The position numbers and the translations under genes were made by a program. Below the pieces are notes generated by a model, which was not told the DNA's origin, searched no databases, and worked only from the letters and a program-made list of their open reading frames with translations. Shown piece by piece: positions 15,257 to 23,373 of a stretch of 64,000 bases of DNA. This DNA is from Sulfuricurvum sp. IAE1 (lineage in GTDB: Bacteria; Campylobacterota; Campylobacteria; Campylobacterales; Sulfurimonadaceae). Positions within the stretch are counted from its first letter, which is position 1. Each line of letters opens with the position of its first letter. Location of the stretch: positions 1 to 64,000 of the forward strand of contig NZ_SLTI01000049.1 in assembly GCF_004347735.1 (NCBI RefSeq), in the 5' to 3' direction.

Positions 15257-16237
15257 ATGGAAAATACACAAGTTGCTGTTACAGCTCAATCTACACAAGT
15301 TCAAAACCAAACAATCGTTCAGTCACCATTCAGCGCCGCTGCGCTTACACAAGAGCAGATGGCAATCATCAAGAACCAGATTGCTCCGGGTATCTCGGAC
15401 AATGACTTGATGTACTGTCTGGAGATCGCCAAACAGGCTCAACTCAATCCGATCATCAAGGAAATCTACTTTGTCCCGCGTAAAGCGCAAATTAATGGTC
15501 AATGGGTTGAGAAGCATGAGCCGATGGTGGGACGAAAAGGTGCGCGCGCCATTGCTCGTCGCAAAGGAATGAAAGTTCCACCCAACACGGGTACGACGAT
15601 CAAAAAAATCCCCGTTCTGAAAAACGGAGCGTGGGAAGAGGAGCGTGATCTTGTAGGATGGGCAGAAATGACCATTGATGGAGTGACGGTCCGGAAGGAA
15701 GCCGCTTACTCCGTCTATAAGCAGACCACAAAAGACGGAAGCGTCACAAAATTCTGGAAGGACATGCCAACCGTGATGGTTGAAAAGGTAGCCGAATTTC
15801 AGCTCCTTGATGCCATTTACGGGCTCGATGGCGTGATGTCAATCGATGCCGGCGTTCTGGATGTGGAAGCGGAAGGCAGCAATGCCCAGCGCCCGCAGCC
15901 AACAACGGTCAATATGACATCAACCCCCGGCGGGCTGATGGAAAAAGTTGCAGCGGCGAAAGCCGAGGCAGCCAATCCTGAACCCGTCGCTGAAGTTGTG
16001 CCAGAACCAGAAGCGTCGCAATTTAAAGACCTCGCAGAGCTCGGCATTGCGCTGAGTGAGCTTGGTCTTGAAATGACAACCAAAGAGCACGGCGGAAAAA
16101 CCTACGCTTTGATCTCTGGCGGAAACATTGGCGGTCTGGAGGAAACTCTGGCCGGATACGGTTTTGCCAAAGGGAAAAAAGAGTGGGGAATGGAGGTGAC
16201 CGATCTGGTTGCAGCCGAAGCCGGTACGCTTTTCTAA
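15257..16237 (+). CDS. bet: Bet/RecT-family single-strand annealing protein
   Basis: 326 residues from MENTQVAVTAQ, chosen at the ATG after GGAGTTACCA. The annealing domain (~30-215) shows family features: LTQEQMAIIKNQIAPGISD, CLEIAKQAQLNPIIKEIYFV, MVGRKGARAIARRKG, AAYSVYKQTTK. The C-terminal third is a Pro/Ala/Glu linker plus a small domain (AELGIALSELGLEMTTKEHGG) not part of the core fold. It would anneal complementary strands made by the exonuclease encoded next, helping recombination of incoming DNA. Confidence 0.9.
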   Translation: MENTQVAVTAQSTQVQNQTIVQSPFSAAALTQEQMAIIKNQIAPGISDNDLMYCLEIAKQAQLNPIIKEIYFVPRKAQINGQWVEKHEPMVGRKGARAIARRKGMKVPPNTGTTIKKIPVLKNGAWEEERDLVGWAEMTIDGVTVRKEAAYSVYKQTTKDGSVTKFWKDMPTVMVEKVAEFQLLDAIYGLDGVMSIDAGVLDVEAEGSNAQRPQPTTVNMTSTPGGLMEKVAAAKAEAANPEPVAEVVPEPEASQFKDLAELGIALSELGLEMTTKEHGGKTYALISGGNIGGLEETLAGYGFAKGKKEWGMEVTDLVAAEAGTLF

Positions 16238-16281
16238 ATCTTCGATCCCGCATCTGCGGGGTCTTTCTTCTGTCGCATTTG

Positions 16282-16420
16282 CTTCCCAAAAGGGGATATA
16301 TCCTATCCCCTGCGGGGAGTGGTGTGTCCTTTCTTTTGGGAGTCAAATCCAATCTTCGCGCAAAGATTTCAAGGTTAGTCCGCCATGCGTACAAAAATTC
16401 AATCGGACTGAAAGGATATG
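16282..16420 (+). promoter_or_regulatory. Structured leader class A, copy 4, plus GGTTAG hairpin
   Basis: Outer stem CCCAAAA/TTTTGGG, hairpin GGGGATA-TATCCCC, then GCGGGGAGTGGTG. GTGTCCTTTC (16324-16333) can pair over 10 positions with GAAAGGATAT (16410-16419), the unusual ribosome-binding site of the exonuclease. GGTTAGTCCG...CGGACT (16373-16409) is an additional hairpin of the class B type. Confidence 0.55.
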
Positions 16421-16423
16421 CCA

Positions 16424-17635
16424 ATGCGTATGTCAAACCTAAAAGAAGTTATCGCCACTTCAGGCCATCACCCGCTCCATACGGTTTGGGGGATGATCGA
16501 GCAGGCGGCGAATAACCACATCACAATCCGCCCAAGCGGGATCGTCGAGTTTCTTGACAACCCGTTCTCCTGGGCAACAAAACAGATCGTCGGCGTACTC
16601 TCGCCTTCATCGGAAGCTACTGTCCTTGGTACTGCGGTTCATGCTGCGGCTGAGTTTGGCTATCGTTGCATACTTGACAATCAGGGCTTGCCTTCGGTTG
16701 AAGAGTGTGCGGTTGCAATCGATGAGTCGTTGAAAAACGAATATGTCTGGCTTGAAAACCCAACGATGACAATTGAACAAATGACCACCGAGGCGATCCG
16801 CCTTTTTACGGTCTATCATACAGAAGTTATGCCATTTGCCAACCCTGTCGCAGCAGAAGAGCGATTTGTGCTTGAAGCATGGGATGGGATTCAATTGGCC
16901 GGAACCACCGACCGCATCGAGCGCAGAGCCGACGGCACACTTGCGATCACCGACATCAAAACTTCCGCCAAGAATCTTTCGGGCGAGAAGGTCGAGGGTA
17001 GCGATGAGCTCAAGGCCATGCGCCAGAAACTCAAAGAGCTGAACAAGCTCTCAGAGCGCCATGCGCCACAATACAATGACCTCAAGGAGGCGGGCAAGGT
17101 TGTCAAAGAGATCCAGCGCAAGCTCGGATTGAAAAAGACGACCGAAGAGGAAAAAGCAATGCTTCAGGTTGATCTTGAAGAAGCCGAAACCTCCCTGGTC
17201 GAACTCCAAGGGGAAGTTGATAAATGGCTCGAAGGGGTGCAGGAAGAAAGAGATCAGCTTCAGACTGAGATCGATCGGATCGCGCCAGACATCGAGAAGC
17301 GTCAGTATGAGGCTGATTGTTTGGCAGCAATGCACAAGCATGGTCTTCAGCTCGCTTCGTATGCGTTTCTTTACGAGGCTGCAACCGGAAATACTATTGA
17401 CTGGGGACGCATCGAGGTCATCATCAAGTATGACCCGACCCCGGTTGTTAAAATCCTAGAATTCCCGCTTCACATCTACAAGCGTGAGTGTGCGATGGCA
17501 GTCGATCTTATGGTCGAGGCTATTCAGGCCCTCAGAGCCGGCACGCCTGCGCGTCTGTTGTTCCGCATGAATCCTGAAACTTTCAGAGGTTCGGAATTGA
17601 CAGAGATGGTCCGGGAAATTGTAATGGCTTCGTGA
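16424..17635 (+). CDS. PD-(D/E)XK exonuclease (lambda Exo/RecB-like) with coiled-coil insertion
   Basis: 403 residues. ATGs at 16418, 16424 and 16430 are in frame; 16424 is best spaced from GGAT and fits the GGATATGCCAATG pattern. Nuclease features: GTAVHAAAEFGYR (helix before the core), AGTTDRIERRADGTLAITDIKT (the D...DxK active site) and QLASYAFLYEAATG (the Q-x-x-x-Y motif). Residues ~185-290 are an inserted charged coiled coil (KLKELNKLSERHAPQYNDLK...), longer than in ordinary Red exonucleases and interrupting the catalytic domain after the DxK strand. It would resect double-stranded ends for Bet. Confidence 0.8.
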   Translation: MRMSNLKEVIATSGHHPLHTVWGMIEQAANNHITIRPSGIVEFLDNPFSWATKQIVGVLSPSSEATVLGTAVHAAAEFGYRCILDNQGLPSVEECAVAIDESLKNEYVWLENPTMTIEQMTTEAIRLFTVYHTEVMPFANPVAAEERFVLEAWDGIQLAGTTDRIERRADGTLAITDIKTSAKNLSGEKVEGSDELKAMRQKLKELNKLSERHAPQYNDLKEAGKVVKEIQRKLGLKKTTEEEKAMLQVDLEEAETSLVELQGEVDKWLEGVQEERDQLQTEIDRIAPDIEKRQYEADCLAAMHKHGLQLASYAFLYEAATGNTIDWGRIEVIIKYDPTPVVKILEFPLHIYKRECAMAVDLMVEAIQALRAGTPARLLFRMNPETFRGSELTEMVREIVMAS

Positions 17636-17775
17636 ATTGTTTGATGAAGAGATGGTGAGAGATTGCTGTCTCGGCCGGATTTTTTGTTGGTGCGTTTAAA
17701 CCTTCAGGAAGTCCAGCGTCAGACGTTCATCGAAAGTATAACACAAAAGCATCATGCAATGAAAGAGAGCTACCA

Positions 17776-17904
17776 ATGACAGGATACGAATACTACATGG
17801 AAAACCGTGACGAATGCGACGCTGAACTGATTGTTGCAAAACAGTTGGACGAAGTGTTGGAATACGACGCGGATTTCATTTACAACAACCAGTTGCCGTT
17901 CTAA
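17776..17904 (+). CDS. 42-residue acidic protein
   Basis: Starts after AGAGCTACCA, a variant of the shared ribosome-binding site. MTGYEYYMENRDECDAELIV... is acidic, with LDEVLEYDADFIYNNQLPF at the end. No family recognised; below usual gene-calling length. Confidence 0.5.
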   Translation: MTGYEYYMENRDECDAELIVAKQLDEVLEYDADFIYNNQLPF

Positions 17905-17905
17905 C

Positions 17906-17925
17906 GGTTAGTCGCAAGACTTTTT
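17906..17925 (+). promoter_or_regulatory. GGTTAG hairpin (class B leader), copy 1
   Basis: GGTTAGTC-GCAA-GACTTTTT: a stem AGTC/GACT with a GNRA-like loop right after the stop codon and 17 bases before a GGAGCTACC site. Could be a leader hairpin or a weak terminator. Similar elements: 16373, 20919, 23707, 25395, 25953. Confidence 0.4.
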
Positions 17926-17951
17926 ATACACACAAAAGTAAGGAGCTACCA

Positions 17952-18089
17952 ATGTTTACCTACACATACGAATCTGATAAAGAAATCTGGGCTGAGTTGC
18001 TCGAAGAGCTTAAAAAAGACCTCAAAGGGGTTGAGATCATCAAAAAAGGCAAAGGGCGCCTGTTTATCAACAGACGGAGAGTTGCATGA
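17952..18089 (+). CDS. 45-residue hypothetical protein
   Basis: Preceded by AGGAGCTACCA. MFTYTYESDKEIWAELLEEL ... KGKGRLFINRRRVA; a small alpha/beta protein with basic C-terminus. Its stop overlaps the next start (ATGA), showing coupling. Confidence 0.55.
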   Translation: MFTYTYESDKEIWAELLEELKKDLKGVEIIKKGKGRLFINRRRVA

Positions 18090-18265
18090 GAGGGAAAGTC
18101 AGACAAAAACTGATGGACGCGATCGGCGGCTGGGAACCAATGCCAACCTTTGACGGCGTATGGCTTCGAACGGCAACACGGCTTCCATTTGGAATCTGGT
18201 TTGCAACAAACTCAAAAGGTGCGCTGGAAATCAATTTTCGGGCGTCCATTCTCTTTACGATCTAA
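18086..18265 (+). CDS. 59-residue hypothetical protein
   Basis: Starts in the ATGA overlap with the previous gene. MRGKVRQKLMDAIGGWEPMP followed by TFDGVWLRTATRLPFGIWFA; hydrophobic-aromatic but without a transmembrane helix. No family recognised. Confidence 0.5.
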   Translation: MRGKVRQKLMDAIGGWEPMPTFDGVWLRTATRLPFGIWFATNSKGALEINFRASILFTI

Positions 18266-18276
18266 AGGAGCTACCA

Positions 18277-18396
18277 ATGTATTTTCAAAACGTTCTTTTC
18301 GGCCAGTCCGAAATCGTCTTCAACCAAGTCGCCAACGATGAGCAATCATCAGAGGATCCAACCCCGATTCATCCGAATCAGGGAACACTATTCTAA
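18277..18396 (+). CDS. 39-residue hypothetical protein
   Basis: Preceded by AAAGGAGCTACCA. MYFQNVLFGQSEIVFNQVAN, then an acidic Pro-rich tail ending NQGTLF. That ending resembles clamp-binding or partner-docking tails, but this is only a resemblance. Confidence 0.5.
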   Translation: MYFQNVLFGQSEIVFNQVANDEQSSEDPTPIHPNQGTLF

Positions 18397-18407
18397 GGAG
18401 GTGTGCA

Positions 18408-19400
18408 ATGAAATCAACGCGGGAAGAAGCCGCGAGTGCGCTTATATCGCTCGGTTATCGGGTGAGTCGCTCGTGGCATTTTGCCGCACGCGATGAGCGC
18501 ACCCCTTCGGCCTACATTAATCCGGATGGCAGCATCCATGACTTCGGATGCGGTTTCCACGGCGACCTTGCGGATTTTCTCGGTGAATACCGGGGGATGT
18601 CCAAAAAGGATTCGCTTGACGAGGCCCGCCGTCTTCTTGGGCTGCCCATCACAATCAACTTCTCTGACTATGAAAAACCAACCGATAAAAAGGAAGGATT
18701 CATCAAAGAGGAGTGGATCAAGGGCTTCGAGCGGGAGAGAAAGGGGCGGTATGGCCGTTTTCTGTATCTTCTCAACGAAGCTCTTCCGGCGTTATCAAGA
18801 CCTCAACAGGTTGAGATAGCGAAAAAGTATCAAATAGGGTACTCGGAGAAAGCGGATCGCCTGATCATGCCAATCCGGGACGAGAGCGGCAACGCTGTCA
18901 CTCTATGGAAGTACAACAAGCACCCAAGAGAATACTTTGATCAGCAAAAAGGGGAGATGGTTACGCCTGCGAAGGTGAAATTTACCTCTGGCCGCGATCG
19001 ATGCCCGTTCAATCTCAAAGACCTGAAAGGGTACGGTGAGGACAAGAACGGATGGGTTTTGTTATGTGAAGGCGAGAAGGACTGCCTGAACGCTCTCGGA
19101 AGAGGGTATCGGGCGGTGACTCTCGGTAGTGCAAGTGCAAAACTTGACGACGAACACCTCCATCTATTTGAAGGCCTGAAAATCGTGATTGTTTACGATT
19201 ACGACAAGGCCGGATTTGAAGGGGTGCATGGACGACAACCGAAAAACGGGGATTTTATTCCCGGCATCAAAGCCAGACTCGAAGGAGTAGCCGCCGAGGT
19301 GAAAGTTTGGGATTGGGAACTTTTAGCCCTCCAGCAGGGCTTTGAACTTCAAAAAGGCTTCGATTTTACTGACTGGCTCTGCCTTCAGAACGAAGCCTAA
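18408..19400 (+). CDS. Toprim-domain primase-like protein
   Basis: 330 residues after AAGGAGGTGTGCA. The N-terminal ~70 residues (HFAARDERTPSAYINPDGSI, FGCGFHGDLADFL) are like the zinc-binding domain of DnaG-type primases, but without the CHC2 zinc ligands. The Toprim domain has CEGEKDCLNAL (~219, catalytic Glu) and VYDYDKAGFEG (~263, DxD). The middle (YSEKADRLIMPIRDESGNAV) matches the phage/plasmid primase core. It has no helicase domain, so it may prime the transferred strand or act with a host helicase. Confidence 0.75.
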   Translation: MKSTREEAASALISLGYRVSRSWHFAARDERTPSAYINPDGSIHDFGCGFHGDLADFLGEYRGMSKKDSLDEARRLLGLPITINFSDYEKPTDKKEGFIKEEWIKGFERERKGRYGRFLYLLNEALPALSRPQQVEIAKKYQIGYSEKADRLIMPIRDESGNAVTLWKYNKHPREYFDQQKGEMVTPAKVKFTSGRDRCPFNLKDLKGYGEDKNGWVLLCEGEKDCLNALGRGYRAVTLGSASAKLDDEHLHLFEGLKIVIVYDYDKAGFEGVHGRQPKNGDFIPGIKARLEGVAAEVKVWDWELLALQQGFELQKGFDFTDWLCLQNEA

Positions 19401-19585
19401 AAAATCTTCCTTAAAACCCGCATAACTCTTTCATTTCCACGAATCGAATCCCGGTAATACCAAATCGTAAAAGCGCCAGATACGCCAAGTGCGGTGATGG
19501 TTGCGGATTGGTAGTCGCCGATCAGGATATAGACGAGCGGGGCAATGAGCAGTGCGGAAAATAGGAGTTGTATTTCTCGTTTCAT
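19397..19585 (-). CDS. Small membrane protein, antisense orientation
   Basis: 62 residues from MKREIQLLFSALLIAPLVYI; the only minus-strand candidate in this block. Two hydrophobic segments and a basic C-terminal tail (RDSIRGNERVMRVLRKIF). It ends within the Toprim gene's stop. The longer frame (108 residues) would overlap the plus-strand gene at 19638 and is less likely. Confidence 0.4.
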   Translation of the reverse strand: MKREIQLLFSALLIAPLVYILIGDYQSATITALGVSGAFTIWYYRDSIRGNERVMRVLRKIF

Positions 19586-19637
19586 TCCGAGAAGTATAGC
19601 CAACAAATAAAAAATCACAAAGTCAGGAGCTACCACT

Positions 19638-19910
19638 ATGACAAACGTAAAATTCAATACATCCATCGCGGATGTCACAAAAGCAATAGTCTTGGGAATC
19701 GTTGTCCCCTTCATCATCTTCACAACATCAGGGCTTGCATGGATGTATGCCTATATGGTACTCGGGGCGATGTTCTACAACTTCGTTCTTAGAGAATCAA
19801 CACCAGCGGCATACTTGCTCATCATCGAAGCGATCGCCGTCGTAGGTTTCTACGCGGTACTCGCTCTTATCCTTTTCATGAGTGCGGCTTTGGCTGCATT
19901 CGGGGGGTGA
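19638..19910 (+). CDS. Three-helix membrane protein
   Basis: 90 residues after GGAGCTACCACT. Hydrophobic segments AIVLGIVVPFIIFTTSGLAW, YMVLGAMFYNFVL and YLLIIEAIAVVGFYAVLALI. It ends 3 bases before the next gene. Function unknown; inner-membrane protein of the accessory block. Confidence 0.6.
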   Translation: MTNVKFNTSIADVTKAIVLGIVVPFIIFTTSGLAWMYAYMVLGAMFYNFVLRESTPAAYLLIIEAIAVVGFYAVLALILFMSAALAAFGG

Positions 19911-19913
19911 GAG

Positions 19914-20510
19914 ATGAAGCGCTTCGCATACCGCATCGACACTGACGAAAATCCAGAATCTCCGCGCGAATGGGACAATCTCGGCACTTTGTGCATTGCA
20001 TCCCGTCGCTGGGATTTTGGCGAAGTTCAGTTGGCCCACGACGCCGACTCTATCGAAGAAGCATTCAGATGGCATCTTGCCGAGAATGATTTGACGATGG
20101 ATCAGGTGATCTGGCTGCCCGTTTACGGATACAGCCACAGCGGGCTGACCATCAACACAACAGGCTTTTCATGCCCTTGGGACAGCGGACAGCTTGGATA
20201 CATCTATGTGTCCAAGAAAGACGCACTCAAGGAGTATGGAGGCCAGCGTGTCGGTAAAACTCTTGCAGAGAAGGTTGAAAAATACCTTCGAGGTGAAATC
20301 GAGACAATGGATCAGTATCTCACAGGGGATGTCTACGGATATCGCATCTATGAATATGTAGGCGATGAAGAAGATTTCCAAGATGAAGACCTCTCGACCC
20401 ACTCGTGGGAGGAGATCGATTCGTGCTGGGGATACTATGGCGAAAAATACTGCGAAGACGAAGCGAAAGCGATCGTTGACCGCCTCAACAATGGGGAGGT
20501 CGCAGCATGA
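19914..20510 (+). CDS. Acidic hypothetical protein of mobile elements
   Basis: 198 residues, acidic and aromatic-rich. The segment WLPVYGYSHSGLTINTTGFS and GYIYVSKKDALKEYG recall a family seen in many phages and plasmids whose function is not known to me. C-terminal Asp/Glu-rich part ends DRLNNGEVAA. High acidity in an antirestriction neighbourhood could mean a DNA mimic, but this is a guess. It overlaps the next start. Confidence 0.6.
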   Translation: MKRFAYRIDTDENPESPREWDNLGTLCIASRRWDFGEVQLAHDADSIEEAFRWHLAENDLTMDQVIWLPVYGYSHSGLTINTTGFSCPWDSGQLGYIYVSKKDALKEYGGQRVGKTLAEKVEKYLRGEIETMDQYLTGDVYGYRIYEYVGDEEDFQDEDLSTHSWEEIDSCWGYYGEKYCEDEAKAIVDRLNNGEVAA

Positions 20511-20761
20511 GCCAGACTCAGCTTCTTCAATACTTCCAGCTGTGGCTCGCCAGACATGGCGCAGCCAACGCGACAATCAAAAAAGCAAAAGGGATACTCA
20601 AGGCGGCGGTGCAAGGTGGTGAGGTTATTCTCAACACGTCAACCAAGGCTTTGACGTATGCGTTTAAGGACATTGTTCTTGATGGCGGAACCTACCGTGT
20701 CGAACAATCAATCAAATCGCTCGGCCACCTTCCGGTTGGTCAGAGTGCATACGCCGCATAA
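20507..20761 (+). CDS. 84-residue hypothetical protein
   Basis: Starts within the stop of the previous gene. MSQTQLLQYFQLWLARHGAA resembles the N-terminal helix of SAM-like core-binding domains, but the rest (ALTYAFKDIVLDGGTYRVEQ) does not. No family assigned. Confidence 0.5.
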   Translation: MSQTQLLQYFQLWLARHGAANATIKKAKGILKAAVQGGEVILNTSTKALTYAFKDIVLDGGTYRVEQSIKSLGHLPVGQSAYAA

Positions 20762-20771
20762 GGAGGCCGAC

Positions 20772-20918
20772 ATGGTACGAATCGGACAGTACACGATCTT
20801 CCCCTACAAGGAGAAGAGGGTAGTCTATTTCGCCGTCATGCGCGGCCGGAACGTCGTCAGGGCTGGATTTTCCAGTCCTGAAGAGGCGGCAAATCATATT
20901 AACAGTTGCCTCATCTGA
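20772..20918 (+). CDS. 48-residue hypothetical protein
   Basis: After AAGGAGGCCGAC. MVRIGQYTIFPYKEKRVVYF..., then SSPEEAANHINSCLI; a small beta-beta-alpha-like domain. Function unknown. Confidence 0.5.
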   Translation: MVRIGQYTIFPYKEKRVVYFAVMRGRNVVRAGFSSPEEAANHINSCLI

Positions 20919-20939
20919 GGTTAGTGAAATTCACTTTTT
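20919..20939 (+). promoter_or_regulatory. GGTTAG hairpin (class B leader), copy 2
   Basis: GGTTAGTGAAATTCACTTTTT: stem AGTGA/TCACT followed by T-run, seven bases before the GGAGCTACC site of the gene at 20956. The stem sequence differs from copy 1 but pairing is kept. Confidence 0.4.
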
Positions 20940-20955
20940 GAAATAGGAGCTACCA

Positions 20956-21309
20956 ATGCAATTCAAACTAAACGACAACACAGAGTACAGAGCGTGTCCA
21001 TCAATTTTGGAAATGGACCATCAGGATGTTTTAACGCTGATTAAGCAGTTTGAACAAACAAAAAATCGTCTTGACGGGATCATTGATGTGCAATACGTTG
21101 CCATTCATCCTTCGGTTTCATACGAGCTTAAATACTTCGATGAAGAGGATGCTGAAAACGATCAGGGGTGCGAGAATGAAAATTTCCGATTCTGGTTGAA
21201 TATCGGCTCCATCCAGTATGTTGGTACATACGAAGACGGGGAAGAGATTTGGTGTGACATCGCCGACTTTGATGGACAAGAATGGAAATACTGCGGAGGT
21301 GAAAGATGA
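20956..21309 (+). CDS. Acidic hypothetical protein
   Basis: 117 residues after TAGGAGCTACCA. Acidic (YFDEEDAENDQGCENENF), with VGTYEDGEEIWCDIADFDGQ; no membrane segment. Its stop overlaps the next start (coupled). No family recognised. Confidence 0.5.
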   Translation: MQFKLNDNTEYRACPSILEMDHQDVLTLIKQFEQTKNRLDGIIDVQYVAIHPSVSYELKYFDEEDAENDQGCENENFRFWLNIGSIQYVGTYEDGEEIWCDIADFDGQEWKYCGGER

Positions 21310-21683
21310 AAACCTACGTAGTAATCGATTATCGCGGTCGCCCATGCGATCGCTATATGGCAAACAATAAAGTTGAAGCGAAACAGCGCTTCCGTCAGGG
21401 CGGTTATGCGGATAATCTGCACGACAACTACACCCTGGTCGAGGCGGATCTGTTTTTCATGTCCCGTATCCTTTCAGGGCTCGGCGTTGCAATCGTCAAA
21501 CCCATGCCAGCAGGCAAGGACGGCGACGGCAATAAAACCAAGCGCTGGGAATGTGCAAAAGATGGCCGTCAGGTTGTCTGTGAGCTGTATCAGGACGATT
21601 TTCTCGATGTTTACTTCGGGGACGTTCCATACGGCGAAGGCTCGCTCTTCAGCGATTGGGCTGATTTGGGAGGTGCGGCATGA
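21306..21683 (+). CDS. Hypothetical protein with N-terminal small domain
   Basis: 125 residues. The N-terminus MKTYVVIDYRGRPCDRYMAN...EAKQRFRQGGYADN is similar in pattern to that of the 21680 gene (MKTFFILDWKRRIVKEFQAS), suggesting a duplicated domain. C-terminus acidic. Overlaps genes on both sides by four bases. Confidence 0.5.
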   Translation: MKTYVVIDYRGRPCDRYMANNKVEAKQRFRQGGYADNLHDNYTLVEADLFFMSRILSGLGVAIVKPMPAGKDGDGNKTKRWECAKDGRQVVCELYQDDFLDVYFGDVPYGEGSLFSDWADLGGAA

Positions 21684-21829
21684 AGACGTTTTTCATTCTC
21701 GACTGGAAACGCCGGATCGTAAAAGAATTTCAGGCATCGAGCATCAAGGAAGCGGCGAAAGTTTTCTGGAGCCGTGGCTATGCCAACCACCCATTCGGTG
21801 AATACCGTCTGGCTGGAGGTATCCAATGA
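21680..21829 (+). CDS. 49-residue protein, paralog of the preceding N-terminal domain
   Basis: MKTFFILDWKRRIVKEFQAS, then IKEAAKVFWSRGYANHPFGE. Same length, order of features and 'GYA[DN]' ending as residues 1-40 of the upstream protein. Overlaps the next start (CCAATGAG). Too short for most gene finders. Confidence 0.5.
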   Translation: MKTFFILDWKRRIVKEFQASSIKEAAKVFWSRGYANHPFGEYRLAGGIQ

Positions 21830-22041
21830 GCGAGATCCTGATCCTGACACTTCAAATCGGTGAAACCTGCCACCCTACGGGGAGGGCGGATGAAACCGTA
21901 ACACTTCAGGCGAATGCGGAGTATCCCTATTATCTCATGGATAAGCACGGGTATGAGTACGCGTTCGACACCGCACAAAACTGCATCTCTTGGATGAAAG
22001 GCAATCGCGCCGGAATCGAAGAGGGAATCAACTTTATCTAA
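21826..22041 (+). CDS. 71-residue hypothetical protein
   Basis: MSEILILTLQIGETCHPTGR, a beta-rich acidic protein. Fourth gene in a chain with four-base overlaps from 20956 on, so the chain is one translational unit. Function unknown. Confidence 0.5.
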   Translation: MSEILILTLQIGETCHPTGRADETVTLQANAEYPYYLMDKHGYEYAFDTAQNCISWMKGNRAGIEEGINFI

Positions 22042-22058
22042 TAATAAAGAGGGCTACC

Positions 22059-22481
22059 ATGAAAACAAAAGAATTCGACGATCTGTATCGTCTCATAAAA
22101 AACCCGCTGATTCCGGCAAATCTGGAACAGCATATCTACAAAGTTGCCAGACGGCTTTCCGCTTCCGACGACCAACCGTATGACGGTGGGTATTGGGTCA
22201 GCGAAAAAATCGGGGATGGCTGGTTTTTCAGCCTCAACGAAGAGCGCCGCTGGCGAGTTGAGAATCCAAATAACTTCTCCGACGTTCACATCGGCTCAAA
22301 AGCATTCAGCCTTGCGGTCTTCTTGATCGCCTTGTCTGAATTCTCCATCTACCTTTACCAAAAGGGCTTGATGGGTGCGTTGAGCGATGAGCTGGCTGAA
22401 CTCCACGGCAATGCCTTATCTCTTGCGTCCGAGGTTTTGACCGAAGATGATTATCGCGCATTCTGCGCGGTGGTGGATTGA
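22059..22481 (+). CDS. 140-residue hypothetical protein
   Basis: Start chosen at the ATG after AGAGGGCTACC, a variant of the shared site. N-terminal helical part (DDLYRLIKNPLIPANLEQHI), a Trp-rich middle (WVSEKIGDGWFFSLNEERRW) and an acidic C-terminus. No recognised domain. Confidence 0.5.
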   Translation: MKTKEFDDLYRLIKNPLIPANLEQHIYKVARRLSASDDQPYDGGYWVSEKIGDGWFFSLNEERRWRVENPNNFSDVHIGSKAFSLAVFLIALSEFSIYLYQKGLMGALSDELAELHGNALSLASEVLTEDDYRAFCAVVD

Positions 22482-22489
22482 GGCTTTCC

Positions 22490-22711
22490 ATGAGAGTATA
22501 TAGCACAATGCATTTTGCCGAACGCCTGCCCCGTGGATTCGATATGAGCGTAATAGTTCAATTGATCAATGTGGCACTGCAAAACCCTGGGCGAAAACAC
22601 TTTACCGAGACCAACGGACGCTCAACCATCTGTGCAGTAAGGAAAGGGGATACTCTTCGCCTGAAAACCGGATGGGTGGGGAATAGAAAACATGAAAAAG
22701 TTGCCGCTTGA
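22490..22711 (+). CDS. 73-residue hypothetical protein
   Basis: ATG 22490 preceded by AGGCTTTCC; a TTG at 22478 would add four residues. Basic protein with MSVIVQLINVALQNPGRKHF and a beta-rich C-terminal part (TICAVRKGDTLRLKTGWVGN). Unknown. Confidence 0.45.
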   Translation: MRVYSTMHFAERLPRGFDMSVIVQLINVALQNPGRKHFTETNGRSTICAVRKGDTLRLKTGWVGNRKHEKVAA

Positions 22712-22751
22712 CGGTCAAATTACAAAAAAGAAAACACAAAAGGGAGCTACC

Positions 22752-23372
22752 ATGAAAACTATCAATAAAATCGAATTGAGTGCCATTTTGGCTGGACTAC
22801 GCCTACTCCAAACTCACGGGTATCCCGTTGAGTATGAGGTTGAAGGTGAAATGACCGTTGATGAGATCGACGAGCTCTGCGAAGCGATCAACTGCGGACC
22901 GTTTTCGTCATTGCCTTTGAAAGAAGAAGAGGTTGAAATCTGGCAATTGGTTTCTGACACACAATACGGTACAAATTGCGATTTGTACACATCTGAAGAC
23001 GAAGCTAAAAATGCTTTCATTACAACCGTTATGGAATATAGCGGTATGCTTGAAAATCTCGGTGACAATACCGACCCAACCTATGATGAGGCGTTGGCAG
23101 CCTGGGAACAATACACTGAAGAGTGTGCATCAAACCTCGACACAGTTTTTGTTGATGTGCAGACGGTAAAATTTGCCGTCTCAGATGCTCCATCGACTTG
23201 CCCCCATTGCGGCTCAGAGGATGTCAAATATGACGACATCCATATTGAAAATTCCCGCGCCTATCAGGATTGCTGGTGTGGATGTGGTGCTACATGGAAT
23301 GAGGCTTATGCTTTCAGTGAAGTTGTAGCCCTCAATACAAGCAGCTGCACTAAGACTTGTGGGGCGGTGTGA
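22752..23372 (+). CDS. Acidic protein with C-terminal zinc ribbon
   Basis: 206 residues after GGAGCTACCATG. The N-terminal ~150 residues are very acidic (YEVEGEMTVDEIDELCEAIN). The C-terminal part carries a four-Cys zinc ribbon, CPHCGSEDVKYDD ... CWCGCGATW, as in small phage/plasmid transcription or DNA-binding proteins. One base separates its stop from the next start. Confidence 0.6.
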   Translation: MKTINKIELSAILAGLRLLQTHGYPVEYEVEGEMTVDEIDELCEAINCGPFSSLPLKEEEVEIWQLVSDTQYGTNCDLYTSEDEAKNAFITTVMEYSGMLENLGDNTDPTYDEALAAWEQYTEECASNLDTVFVDVQTVKFAVSDAPSTCPHCGSEDVKYDDIHIENSRAYQDCWCGCGATWNEAYAFSEVVALNTSSCTKTCGAV

Positions 23373-23373
23373 C

